This document shows positions 1 to 6,979 of a stretch of 13,221 bases of DNA, piece by piece (the stretch's first letter is position 1; each line of letters opens with the position of its first letter). Source of the stretch: DATFQE01 sp035264445 (GTDB lineage: Bacteria; Actinomycetota; Thermoleophilia; Gaiellales; Gaiellaceae). The stretch spans positions 1 to 13,221 of the forward strand of contig DATFQE010000158.1 in the NCBI GenBank assembly GCA_035264445.1, written 5' to 3'. The notes under the pieces are model-generated. The model had not been told where the DNA came from and did no database searches. It saw only the letters and a list, made by a program, of their open reading frames with translations. Both the position numbers and the translations under genes were made by a program.

Positions 1-1
1 C

Positions 2-916
2 GGGCTGGCGGTCGCGTTCGCGTTCAGGTGCGGCCTCTTCAACATCGGCGGCCAGGGCCAGTACATCGTCGGCGCGATGGTCTCCGTCTGGGTCGGCTCG
101 TCGTGGGCCGGGATGGCGACGGGGTTCCACATCGTGCTCGCGATCGGACTGGCGGCTCTCGCCGGCGCGGCGTGGGCGGGAATCGCAGGCTTCTTGAAGG
201 CGACCGTCGGCGCCCACGAGGTGATTACGACGATCATGCTCAACTGGATCGCGTACTGGATCGGCAACTACGCCTTCGGCCAGGGCGGCCCGCTCCAGAA
301 CAACTTCAACGAATCGGTGCCGGTGTCGAACAACGTCGCCGAGAGCGCGAATCTGCCGGTGTTCTGGGGCGATGCGCTGCTCCAGGGTCTGCACATCGGC
401 TTCTTCCTCGCGATCGCAGCGCTGGTCGTCTACTGGGTGACGCTGAACCGCACCACGCTCGGCTACGAGGTGCGCGCCGTCGGCTTCAACCCGGAAGCCG
501 CGCGCTACGGCGGGATTCCGGTCCGACGCAGCTACATCCTCGCGATGGCGATCGCGGGCGGATTCGCGGCGATCGGTGGGGCGCTCGACATCCTGGGCTG
601 GCAGTTCCGCCTCGGCGTGATCGACATCCAAAGCACGCAGATCGGCTTCATCGGGATCGCCGTCGCGCTGCTGGGGCGGAACACCGCCGTCGGCGTGGGC
701 CTCTCTGCGCTGCTGTTCGGCGCGCTCCTGAACGGGACGTCGACGAGGAACCTCGATCCCGAGATCTTCCAGCCCGAGCTGGCCGGGAACCTGACGCTGA
801 TGATCCAGGCGCTCGTGCTGCTCTTCGTCGGCGCCGACGTCCTGATCATGGTGGTCTGGGGCCGGCTGCGGCGGTTACGACCGCGCCGGGCGGCTCCGGC
901 GACGGAGGCCGCGTGA
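2..916 (+). CDS. ABC transporter permease, nucleoside/simple-sugar type (5' truncated)
   Basis: Inner-membrane permease subunit of a BMP/sugar-type ABC importer (BPD_transp_2 family, like NupP/YufP). The reading frame is open from base 2, so the start codon and probably some 50 residues lie outside the window; 304 residues remain. Near the visible start is the FNIGGQGQ signature of this family. Several hydrophobic helices follow, together with the segment HEVITTIMLN and the cytoplasmic coupling-loop motif VRAVGFNPEAARYGGI, which contacts the ATPase. The C-terminus is a short basic, alanine-rich tail. The stop overlaps the next permease by 4 nt (GTGA), so the two are translationally coupled and presumably form a heterodimeric channel. 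The ATPase and the substrate-binding lipoprotein are not visible and probably lie upstream. The family is clear; nucleoside rather than sugar as substrate is only an inference. Confidence 0.9.
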   Translation, partial: GLAVAFAFRCGLFNIGGQGQYIVGAMVSVWVGSSWAGMATGFHIVLAIGLAALAGAAWAGIAGFLKATVGAHEVITTIMLNWIAYWIGNYAFGQGGPLQNNFNESVPVSNNVAESANLPVFWGDALLQGLHIGFFLAIAALVVYWVTLNRTTLGYEVRAVGFNPEAARYGGIPVRRSYILAMAIAGGFAAIGGALDILGWQFRLGVIDIQSTQIGFIGIAVALLGRNTAVGVGLSALLFGALLNGTSTRNLDPEIFQPELAGNLTLMIQALVLLFVGADVLIMVVWGRLRRLRPRRAAPATEAA

Positions 917-2133
917 GCGTCGGCGTCGAGCGCGTTCCCGGCGGCGTCATCCGCTTCTTCGACGCGCGCTCGATCGCGATCGGCGGAATCGGCCTCGCGC
1001 TGCTCGGTTTCTGGCTCGTGCTGCCGCCGTTGACGCTGCGCACGTGGGTCTGGCCCGTGGCCCTCGGGTTCCTCGGCGTCGCCGCGGGGATCTGGGCGGT
1101 CACACGTGGTGTCCGGCGGCTCGGGTGGGGCGCGGTCGCGATCGGGGTCCTGTCCATGACGCTCGGCCTGCTCGCGCTCGAGTCGAGCGTCGGGAAGCTG
1201 GACGTCGTCGTCGTCTGGTCGGCGCTGCTGGCGTCGATGCTGCGTTACGCGACGCCGCTGACGTTCGCCGCCATCGGCGGGATCTTCTGCGAGCGGTCGG
1301 GGGTGGTGAACATCGCCCTCGAGGGAATGATGCTCGCGGGCGCGTTCTTTGGGATCCTCGCCTCCCAGAAGACGGGCTCGTGGGAGCTCGGCCTGCTCGC
1401 CGCGATGGGGGCAGGCGCGGCGCTGGCGCTGATTCACGCCGTCTTCTCGATCCACCTCCGCGCCGACCAGATCGTGAGCGGGACGGCGATCAACTTCCTC
1501 GCGCTCGGCGTCACGGGGTACTTCTTCGTCGACGTCTACGGCCAAGAGGGCACGCCCGAGGGCATTCCGCGCGTGCCCGACATCGACCTGCCGCTCGAGA
1601 AGATCCCGACGGGGATCGGGGACTTCCTCGACGACGTCCTCGGACACCTGAACCTGATGATCTGGCTCTCGTTCCTGCTGCTCGTCGTGGCCTACGTCGT
1701 CCTCTTCAAGACGCCGATCGGGCTGCGCATCCGCGCGGTGGGCGAGCACCCGCGCGCGGCGGACACGGTCGGGATCTCCGTCTACGGGATCCGCTACGCC
1801 GCGGTGATCGTGTCCGGGATCCTGGCTGCGCTCGGCGGCGCCTACCTGTCGATCGGGTTCCTCGGCTCGTTCAACGAGAACATGACCGCCGGGCGGGGCT
1901 TCATCGCGCTGGCGGCGGTGATCTTCGGCGCCTGGAGGCCGTTCGGCGCCTTCGCGGCTGCCCTGCTGTTCGGCTTCTCGAGTGCGCTTGCGCAGCGCCT
2001 GCCCGAGTACTCGGGCTCGGCCGCGACGCTCTTCCAGGCGCTGCCGTACGTCTTGACGCTGATCGCCGTCGCCGGCGTGATCGGCCGTTCGATCCCGCCC
2101 GCCGCGAGTGGTCGCCCGTACATCAAGCAGTAA
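913..2133 (+). CDS. ABC transporter permease, nucleoside/simple-sugar type, with N-terminal membrane extension
   Basis: Second permease of the same importer (NupQ/YufQ-like), 406 aa. I place the start at GTG 913 because it overlaps the previous stop by 4 nt and has GGAGG at 904-908. Family signatures begin only near residue 100: TPLTFAAIGGIFCERSGVVN and IALEGMMLAGAFFG, then RADQIVSGTAINFLALG, and the coupling-loop motif IRAVGEHPRAADTVGI. The preceding hundred residues form about three additional hydrophobic segments (roughly residues 22-38, 43-60 and 70-88) that shorter homologues such as B. subtilis YufQ lack. I recall similar extensions in other actinobacterial permeases, so this may be lineage-typical. 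The protein is a polytopic inner-membrane component that pairs with the upstream permease; the transported compound cannot be read from sequence. Confidence 0.9.
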   Translation: MSVGVERVPGGVIRFFDARSIAIGGIGLALLGFWLVLPPLTLRTWVWPVALGFLGVAAGIWAVTRGVRRLGWGAVAIGVLSMTLGLLALESSVGKLDVVVVWSALLASMLRYATPLTFAAIGGIFCERSGVVNIALEGMMLAGAFFGILASQKTGSWELGLLAAMGAGAALALIHAVFSIHLRADQIVSGTAINFLALGVTGYFFVDVYGQEGTPEGIPRVPDIDLPLEKIPTGIGDFLDDVLGHLNLMIWLSFLLLVVAYVVLFKTPIGLRIRAVGEHPRAADTVGISVYGIRYAAVIVSGILAALGGAYLSIGFLGSFNENMTAGRGFIALAAVIFGAWRPFGAFAAALLFGFSSALAQRLPEYSGSAATLFQALPYVLTLIAVAGVIGRSIPPAASGRPYIKQ

Positions 2134-2470
2134 CGGACGGCCGAAGGGCAACGCGAGCGCGCCGCTCTCCGTGCTCGTGGCCCTGCTGTCGCTCGCGACG
2201 CTGCCTGCGGCCGTCGCGGTCGCGCGCGCGTCGGACGAGCTGACGCTCGTCGAGGCGGGCGTCGTCGCGGTTCCGGTCGCGGCCTTGCTCGGGCTCGTCG
2301 CGCTCTGGCTCGCTCGCCGCGCGCGGCGGCGCGCGGACCGTACGGTCGACCGCGTCGGCGGGCGCGGCGCTGCTCGGGCCGGAAAGCTCCTCGGCGGCCT
2401 CGGCGTCTATCTCGCCGCGACGGCGGCGCTCGCGCTCGGCGTCTACGCGCTGCTGTCAGCTTCGGTCTGA
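2108..2470 (+). CDS. Small predicted membrane protein, unknown function
   Basis: An open frame of 120 codons overlapping the end of the permease gene by 26 nt; I recognise no family. Three hydrophobic segments are visible: about residues 19-40, 47-68 (followed by an Arg-rich stretch LARRARRRAD) and 92-118. This suggests a small three-helix membrane protein. The basic stretch after helix 2 suggests a cytoplasmic loop there. The start is uncertain: GTG 2108 gives the longest form, whereas GTG 2171 or 2177 would remove the overlap; none has a convincing ribosome binding site, so coupling to the permease is likely. It could be an accessory part of the transporter operon or simply co-transcribed. 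The high-GC codon pattern and the run of hydrophobic helices favour a real gene, but homologues would be needed to be sure. Confidence 0.6.
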   Translation: MVARTSSSNGRPKGNASAPLSVLVALLSLATLPAAVAVARASDELTLVEAGVVAVPVAALLGLVALWLARRARRRADRTVDRVGGRGAARAGKLLGGLGVYLAATAALALGVYALLSASV

Positions 2471-2476
2471 CCCGCG

Positions 2477-2490
2477 TACACTGACGCCCC
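2477..2490 (+). promoter_or_regulatory. Candidate leaderless promoter (-10 TACACT) for the RodZ-like gene
   Basis: TACACT at 2477-2482 fits the TANNNT form of a -10 element and is followed by exactly 8 nt and then the GTG start codon at 2491. Transcription would therefore begin at or next to the start codon. No Shine-Dalgarno sequence is present in this 20-nt gap, which agrees with a leaderless message, common in actinobacteria. A -35 element is not obvious. The same layout recurs before miaB. Confidence 0.45.
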
Positions 2491-3231
2491 GTGTTCGAGA
2501 TAGGCAATAGCCTCAGAGAGGCTCGCCTGCGGCAAGGCCTCGACTTCCCCGAGATCGAGCAGCGGACGAAGATCCGCGGCAAGTACCTGCGCGCCCTCGA
2601 GGAGGAGCAGTTCGACCTCCTGCCCGGGCAGACCTACGTCAAGGGGTTCCTCCGCTCGTACGCCGAATACCTCGGCCTCGACGGCCAGCTCTACGTCGAC
2701 GAGTTCAACTCGCGCTACGTCACGGGCGAGGAGGAGCCACCGATTCCGCCCGCACGCAGGGACCTCGTCGGCCGTCGCGGCCGCGGCCGCGGCGGAGGAG
2801 AAGCGCGCGGGATCGTGTTCGCGCTGGCGGGGATCGCGGCCGTAACTGCGCTCGTGATCGCCGCCTGGCGGGCTGCGCCCGAGAACGACCAGCCGACCAT
2901 TCCGAATCTCGGCACGGTCAAGAACGACGCCACGCCCAAGCCGAAGCGCAAGGCGCCGAAGGTCACGCTCGTCGCGTCCGCAGCCCGCGGGAACACGTGG
3001 CTCGAGATCCACCGCGGGTCGCTCGCCGGTCGCACGATTTACCGCGGCACGCTCGAGGCCGGCCAGTCGCGGACGTTCACGGGGCCCCGACTCTGGGTGT
3101 ACGCCCGCGCCCCGGGGAACCTCCGCGTGAAGATCAACGGCCGCCTGCGCCGCTCGCTGCCGGGTCGCGGCGCCCCGCGTGCGTTCATGATCACGCCTCA
3201 GCGCTTCCGCTCGGTCCGGCTCGCCGCTTGA
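2491..3231 (+). CDS. RodZ-like membrane protein with N-terminal helix-turn-helix
   Basis: A 246-aa single-pass protein with the RodZ/YmfM architecture. Residues 1-65 are an HTH_25 domain with typical features: IGNSLREARLRQGL, then RTKIRGKYLRALEE and the highly conserved LPGQTYVKGFLRSYAEYLGL. A Pro/Arg/Gly-rich linker (about 83-106) leads to one membrane helix at about 108-126. The outer part ends in a beta-rich domain (about 155-246) resembling DUF4115. In well-studied bacteria RodZ links MreB to the cell-wall elongation machinery; whether this organism has MreB cannot be seen here, so a regulatory role of the HTH is also possible. Position before cinA and recA is the usual neighbourhood (ymfM-pgsA-cinA-recA in Bacillus), although pgsA is absent here. 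The GTG start is supported by the leaderless promoter layout and by the HTH domain starting immediately. Confidence 0.85.
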   Translation: MFEIGNSLREARLRQGLDFPEIEQRTKIRGKYLRALEEEQFDLLPGQTYVKGFLRSYAEYLGLDGQLYVDEFNSRYVTGEEEPPIPPARRDLVGRRGRGRGGGEARGIVFALAGIAAVTALVIAAWRAAPENDQPTIPNLGTVKNDATPKPKRKAPKVTLVASAARGNTWLEIHRGSLAGRTIYRGTLEAGQSRTFTGPRLWVYARAPGNLRVKINGRLRRSLPGRGAPRAFMITPQRFRSVRLAA

Positions 3232-4499
3232 GTCGTCCGCGCGCGGTCGTCCTCGTCACCGGAAGCGAGCTCGTCCGCGGCGATCGCCGGGACGCCAACG
3301 GTCCCTTCCTGGCGGGCGAGCTGGTTCGGCTCGGCCTCGAGCCGGCGCGGATCACGATCGTCGGCGACGGGCCCGAGGAGCTGCGGTCGACGCTCGCGGA
3401 GGGTCTCGAGGCCGACCTGCTGGTGATCTCGGGCGGGCTGGGGCCGACCCACGACGACCGCACGGTCGAGCTCCTCGCTGCCGCCGCCGGCCGTGAGCTG
3501 ATCGTCGACGCACAGCTCGAGGCCGAGATCGAATCGGTCTCCCGGGCGATTGCGGAGCGGCTGCGCCGCCCGTACGCCGACTTCGCGGCCGGGGTCCGCA
3601 AGCAGGCCTCGCTTCCCGCGGGCGGAGCATCACTCGGGCTCGCCGGGACGGCGCCGGGCGTCGTCCTCACCGCGAACGGCGCCGTCGCGGTCGCGCTGCC
3701 GGGCCCACCCGCCGAGCTTCAGCGGCTATGGCGGTCCGCGGTCGCCTCGCAGCCGGTGCGCACCGTCCTCGCGCGCGCGAGGCCGCCGGGACGGCGTGTC
3801 CTTCGCTTCTTCGGCGCGAGCGAGTCGGCGGTCGCCCAAGCGCTCGCGGACGCGGGGGGCGAGGGCGGCGGCGTCGAGGCGACCATCTGCGCGCGGGACT
3901 TCGAGATCCACGTCGACCTCTTCGTCGAGCCGGGAGCCGACGAGCGGGCCGACGACCTCGCCGCCGCCCTACGGATGCCGCTTCAGCGGTACCTCTTCGC
4001 GGAGGACGAACGGCCGATCGAGGAGATCGTCCTCGCGCTGTGCCGCGCGCGCGGGCTCACGCTGACGACGGCGGAGTCCTGCACCGGCGGGATGATCGCG
4101 GAGCGCCTCACGTCCGTGCCAGGAGCGAGCGACGTCTTCACCGGTTCGGTTGTCACGTACTCGGATTCGTTGAAGCACCACCTCCTCGGGATTCCGAACG
4201 AGCTTCTCGAACGCCATGGCGCCGTCTCGGCCGAAGTTGCGGCGGCGATGGCATCCGGGGCGAGGATGCAGTTGCAGTCGGATGCCGCCGTTGCCGTGAC
4301 AGGCATCGCCGGACCCTCCGGAGGAACGCCCGAGAAGCCCGTCGGCCTCATCTTCGTCCACGGCGCAACCCCTGATGTGGAGCGGGGTCGCGAGCTCAAC
4401 CTCCCGGGCAGGCGTGACGAGATCCGGAGACGATCGACGGTCGTTGCGCTTCACCTTTTGCGCACACTTTTGACACAGAATCGCGACGAAGGCGTATGA
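3228..4499 (+). CDS. cinA: CinA: competence/damage-inducible protein with NMN amidohydrolase domain
   Basis: Full-length two-domain CinA, 423 aa. The N-terminal MoaB/MogA-like (COG1058) domain begins at once with a TGSELVRGD segment and has GGLGPTHDD at residues 69-77; in characterised CinA proteins this part hydrolyses ADP-ribose or related nucleotides. The C-terminal PncC domain starts around residue 270 and carries AESCTGG (282-288, with the nucleophile-region Ser284) and a downstream VTGIAGPSGGTPEKPVG block. PncC deamidates nicotinamide mononucleotide to nicotinate mononucleotide in pyridine-nucleotide salvage. I choose TTG 3228 because it overlaps the previous stop by 4 nt (TTGA) and places the first conserved strand immediately after it; no closer start is in frame, and no ribosome binding site is visible, so translation is probably coupled. 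The gene overlaps thpR by 4 nt. Confidence 0.93.
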   Translation: MSRPRAVVLVTGSELVRGDRRDANGPFLAGELVRLGLEPARITIVGDGPEELRSTLAEGLEADLLVISGGLGPTHDDRTVELLAAAAGRELIVDAQLEAEIESVSRAIAERLRRPYADFAAGVRKQASLPAGGASLGLAGTAPGVVLTANGAVAVALPGPPAELQRLWRSAVASQPVRTVLARARPPGRRVLRFFGASESAVAQALADAGGEGGGVEATICARDFEIHVDLFVEPGADERADDLAAALRMPLQRYLFAEDERPIEEIVLALCRARGLTLTTAESCTGGMIAERLTSVPGASDVFTGSVVTYSDSLKHHLLGIPNELLERHGAVSAEVAAAMASGARMQLQSDAAVAVTGIAGPSGGTPEKPVGLIFVHGATPDVERGRELNLPGRRDEIRRRSTVVALHLLRTLLTQNRDEGV

Positions 4500-4500
4500 A
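4470..4500 (+). promoter_or_regulatory. Possible internal promoter near the cinA/thpR junction
   Basis: A perfect TTGACA occurs at 4470-4475 inside the last codons of cinA, in a short stretch clearly richer in A/T than its surroundings. The best -10 partners are GTATGA (4494-4499, 18-nt spacer) or TATGAA (4495-4500, 19-nt spacer), both imperfect. A transcript from here would start after the thpR ATG and so would mainly serve recA, with thpR made from the longer message. I saw no LexA-type palindrome around it. This is weak evidence, based on one good hexamer. Confidence 0.3.
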
Positions 4501-5044
4501 TCGCGCCGCTAGCGTCGAGGGCCATGATCGCCTTCGACTCTTCTGCGGCTTCATCCTGCCCGCCGGCGCGCTCGACGGGATCCTCACGTGGCAGCGAGAG
4601 AACTTCGCCGGGCGGATCGTCCCGCGAGGGAATCTCCACGTCACGCTCGCGTTCCTCGGCTCGAGACCGAGCGCTGATCTGGCCGCGGTCGTCGACGCGT
4701 TGCGAACGAGCGCCGAGGGCGCGCCTTCTCCGACGTTCCGACCCCTCCGGTACCGCGAGACGCGAAGCGTCGGCATGCTCGTCCTCGAGGACGAGGACGA
4801 CCGCGCAACCCGGATCGCGGGGGAGCTACAGGAGCGGCTCGAGGCGATCGGCGTCTATCGGCGCGAAAAGCGTCCGTGGCTTCCGCATGTCACGGTTCTG
4901 CGCTTTCGCGAGCGCCCCGGCTTCCGGCCGCCGGTGCCGGATCTCGGCGCCTTCGGTCCGTCCGACGCCGCTGTCTACCATTCAGCGCTGCGACCGGACG
5001 GGGCGCAGTACACGGTCCTCGAATCGGTCGCACTAGGAGGTTAG
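4496..5044 (+). CDS. thpR: RNA 2',3'-cyclic phosphodiesterase (2'-5' RNA ligase family)
   Basis: A 182-aa member of the 2H phosphoesterase superfamily (LigT/ThpR). The two hallmark HxT motifs are present: HVT at residues 48-50 (inside NLHVTLAFLG) and HVT at 131-133 (inside PHVTVLRF); the paired histidines and threonines form the active site. Such enzymes open 2',3'-cyclic phosphates on RNA to 2'-phosphates and, in vitro, join or split 2'-5' linked tRNA halves; the cellular target is not settled. The ATG overlaps the cinA stop by 4 nt, with GAAGG at 4488-4492. The mature core begins at about residue 14 (RLFCGFILP), so there is a short extra N-terminus, but no start codon lies nearer. Location between cinA and recA matches the known D. 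radiodurans cinA-ligT-recA operon. Confidence 0.92.
   Translation: MNRAASVEGHDRLRLFCGFILPAGALDGILTWQRENFAGRIVPRGNLHVTLAFLGSRPSADLAAVVDALRTSAEGAPSPTFRPLRYRETRSVGMLVLEDEDDRATRIAGELQERLEAIGVYRREKRPWLPHVTVLRFRERPGFRPPVPDLGAFGPSDAAVYHSALRPDGAQYTVLESVALGG
5035..5040 (+). promoter_or_regulatory. Ribosome binding site that fixes the recA start
   Basis: AGGAGG at 5035-5040 lies 6 nt before GTG 5047 and inside the last codons of thpR. It is the strongest Shine-Dalgarno match in the operon and decides for the GTG start; the same frame stays open further upstream, but that part has no RecA similarity. Confidence 0.85.
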
Positions 5045-5046
5045 GA

Positions 5047-6117
<1,071 letters not shown>

Positions 6118-6120
6118 GTC

Positions 6121-6711
6121 GTGCCGCGCGTCACCGCGCTGACCGCCGAGCCTGCCGGCACGCACGTCGTCGTCGAGCTCGACGGCGCGCGCTGGCGCCG
6201 GATCCCCGCCGAAGTCGCGGTGCGCGTCGGTCTCACGCGCGACTCGGAGCTGGGTCGCGGCGATCTCCGGACACTCGGCCGTGAGCTTCGCCGGGCGGAA
6301 GCGCTCGACACCGCGACGCGGGCGCTCGTCCATCGTGATCGCTCGCGGGCGACCGTGCTCGCTCGCCTGCATGCCGCGGGCATCTCGCGGTGGGCAGCCG
6401 GCGAGGCACTCGAAACCCTCGAGCGGGCAGGCATCGTCGACGACGGACGGTTCGCGCGGTCGCGGGCGGCTGCCCTCGCGGCGCGCGGATCCGGCGACGC
6501 GCTGATCGAGGACGAGTTGCGTTCGGCCGGTGTCTCCGAAGGCGACGTGCAGGCGGCGCTCGGAGCACTCGACCCTGAACGCGAGCGGGCGATTCGGGTG
6601 ACCGCGGCACGCGGCGAATCCCCGGCGACGGCGCGGTGGCTCGCCCGACGCGGCTTCGGACAGGACGCGATCGAGGCGGCTCTGCCGACAGTCGTTGCAG
6701 ACGAGTCGTGA
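6121..6711 (+). CDS. recX: RecX, regulator of RecA
   Basis: A 196-aa RecX-family protein that binds RecA filaments and in studied species limits their growth and ATPase/strand exchange activity. The sequence shows an N-terminal beta-rich portion (to about residue 50, including the HVVVELDGARW strand) typical of longer RecX proteins, then Arg/Ala-rich three-helix repeats. The conserved GIVDDGRFARSRA segment lies at about 101-113, followed by DALIEDELRSAGV and the C-terminal LARRGFGQDAIEAAL. GTG 6121 is 3 nt after the recA stop, so translation is probably coupled; the ribosome binding site is weak. Position right behind recA is the classical arrangement and strongly supports the call. Confidence 0.93.
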   Translation: MPRVTALTAEPAGTHVVVELDGARWRRIPAEVAVRVGLTRDSELGRGDLRTLGRELRRAEALDTATRALVHRDRSRATVLARLHAAGISRWAAGEALETLERAGIVDDGRFARSRAAALAARGSGDALIEDELRSAGVSEGDVQAALGALDPERERAIRVTAARGESPATARWLARRGFGQDAIEAALPTVVADES

Positions 6712-6724
6712 TCGGCGCTAGGAT
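6695..6724 (+). promoter_or_regulatory. Candidate promoter for the rny leader
   Basis: TTGCAG (6695-6700, inside the end of recX) and TAGGAT (6719-6724) are separated by 18 nt and resemble a housekeeping sigma-factor promoter (4/6 matches in each hexamer). The start of transcription would be near 6731, giving a leader of roughly 250 nt before rny. The region just downstream is less GC-rich than the genes around it. It was judged by eye only. Confidence 0.4.
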
Positions 6725-6979
6725 ACGGGCCTGCTTCATTCGACATTTTGCCTGCATACCTAGCGTTTTCTGAATCGGTTCCATGACACTCGACACGATC
6801 ATCAGGCCAAGACGAGTAGCGGCGAAACGTATGGAAGGGGGCTCGGCCGACCGCCTGTAGCCGTGCTCCGGGGCCAAGAGCCCCAACGTGGACCGAGCCG
6901 GAACGTTCTGTGCGGGCCGGGTGCCGGGTAAGCACCCGCGGTTTTGCCGTGGGCAGCCGGAATCGACCCAGGAGCGCGC
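6712..6979 (+). promoter_or_regulatory. Structured non-coding leader upstream of rny (unassigned)
   Basis: This 268-nt gap has no convincing gene on either strand. Its downstream half shows several complementary segments. GGCTCGG (6840-6846) pairs with CCGAGCC (6893-6899) and encloses a hairpin GGGGC (6870-6874)/GCCCC (6880-6884) with a five-base loop. GGGTGC (6919-6924) pairs with GCACCC (6932-6937), whereas CCCGCGG (6935-6941) pairs with CCGTGGG (6947-6953); these two share 6935-6937 and so exclude each other. The loop bases GGGT (6926-6929) could pair with ACCC (6966-6969), which touches the rny ribosome binding site AGGAG (6970-6974). This looks like a cis-regulatory leader, perhaps autoregulation of RNase Y or a riboswitch. 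I could not match it to a known riboswitch, 6S RNA or tmRNA. In such GC-rich DNA, short helices also arise by chance. Confidence 0.4.

Noticed and set aside
28..912. Long plus-strand open frame in front of and continuous with the second permease, which would make a 701-aa protein
   Set aside because: The part before 913 translates to an Arg/Gly-rich sequence without family similarity and is out of frame with the clear permease covering the same bases; it is open only because of high GC.
532..2151. Long minus-strand open frame opposite the permeases
   Set aside because: Composition is dominated by Arg, Asp, Glu and Pro without motifs; it is a mirror of the permease codons. Similar antisense frames opposite recA, rny, miaB, miaA and dapF were discarded for the same reason.
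4900..5046. LexA/SOS box before recA
   Set aside because: I looked for a GAAC-N4-GTTC-like palindrome near recA and saw none; other LexA motifs of this lineage are not known to me, so absence is not proven.
6731..6979. 6S RNA, tmRNA, SRP RNA or a known riboswitch in the recX-rny gap
   Set aside because: The conserved sequence blocks I know for these RNAs are not present; only generic helices can be supported.
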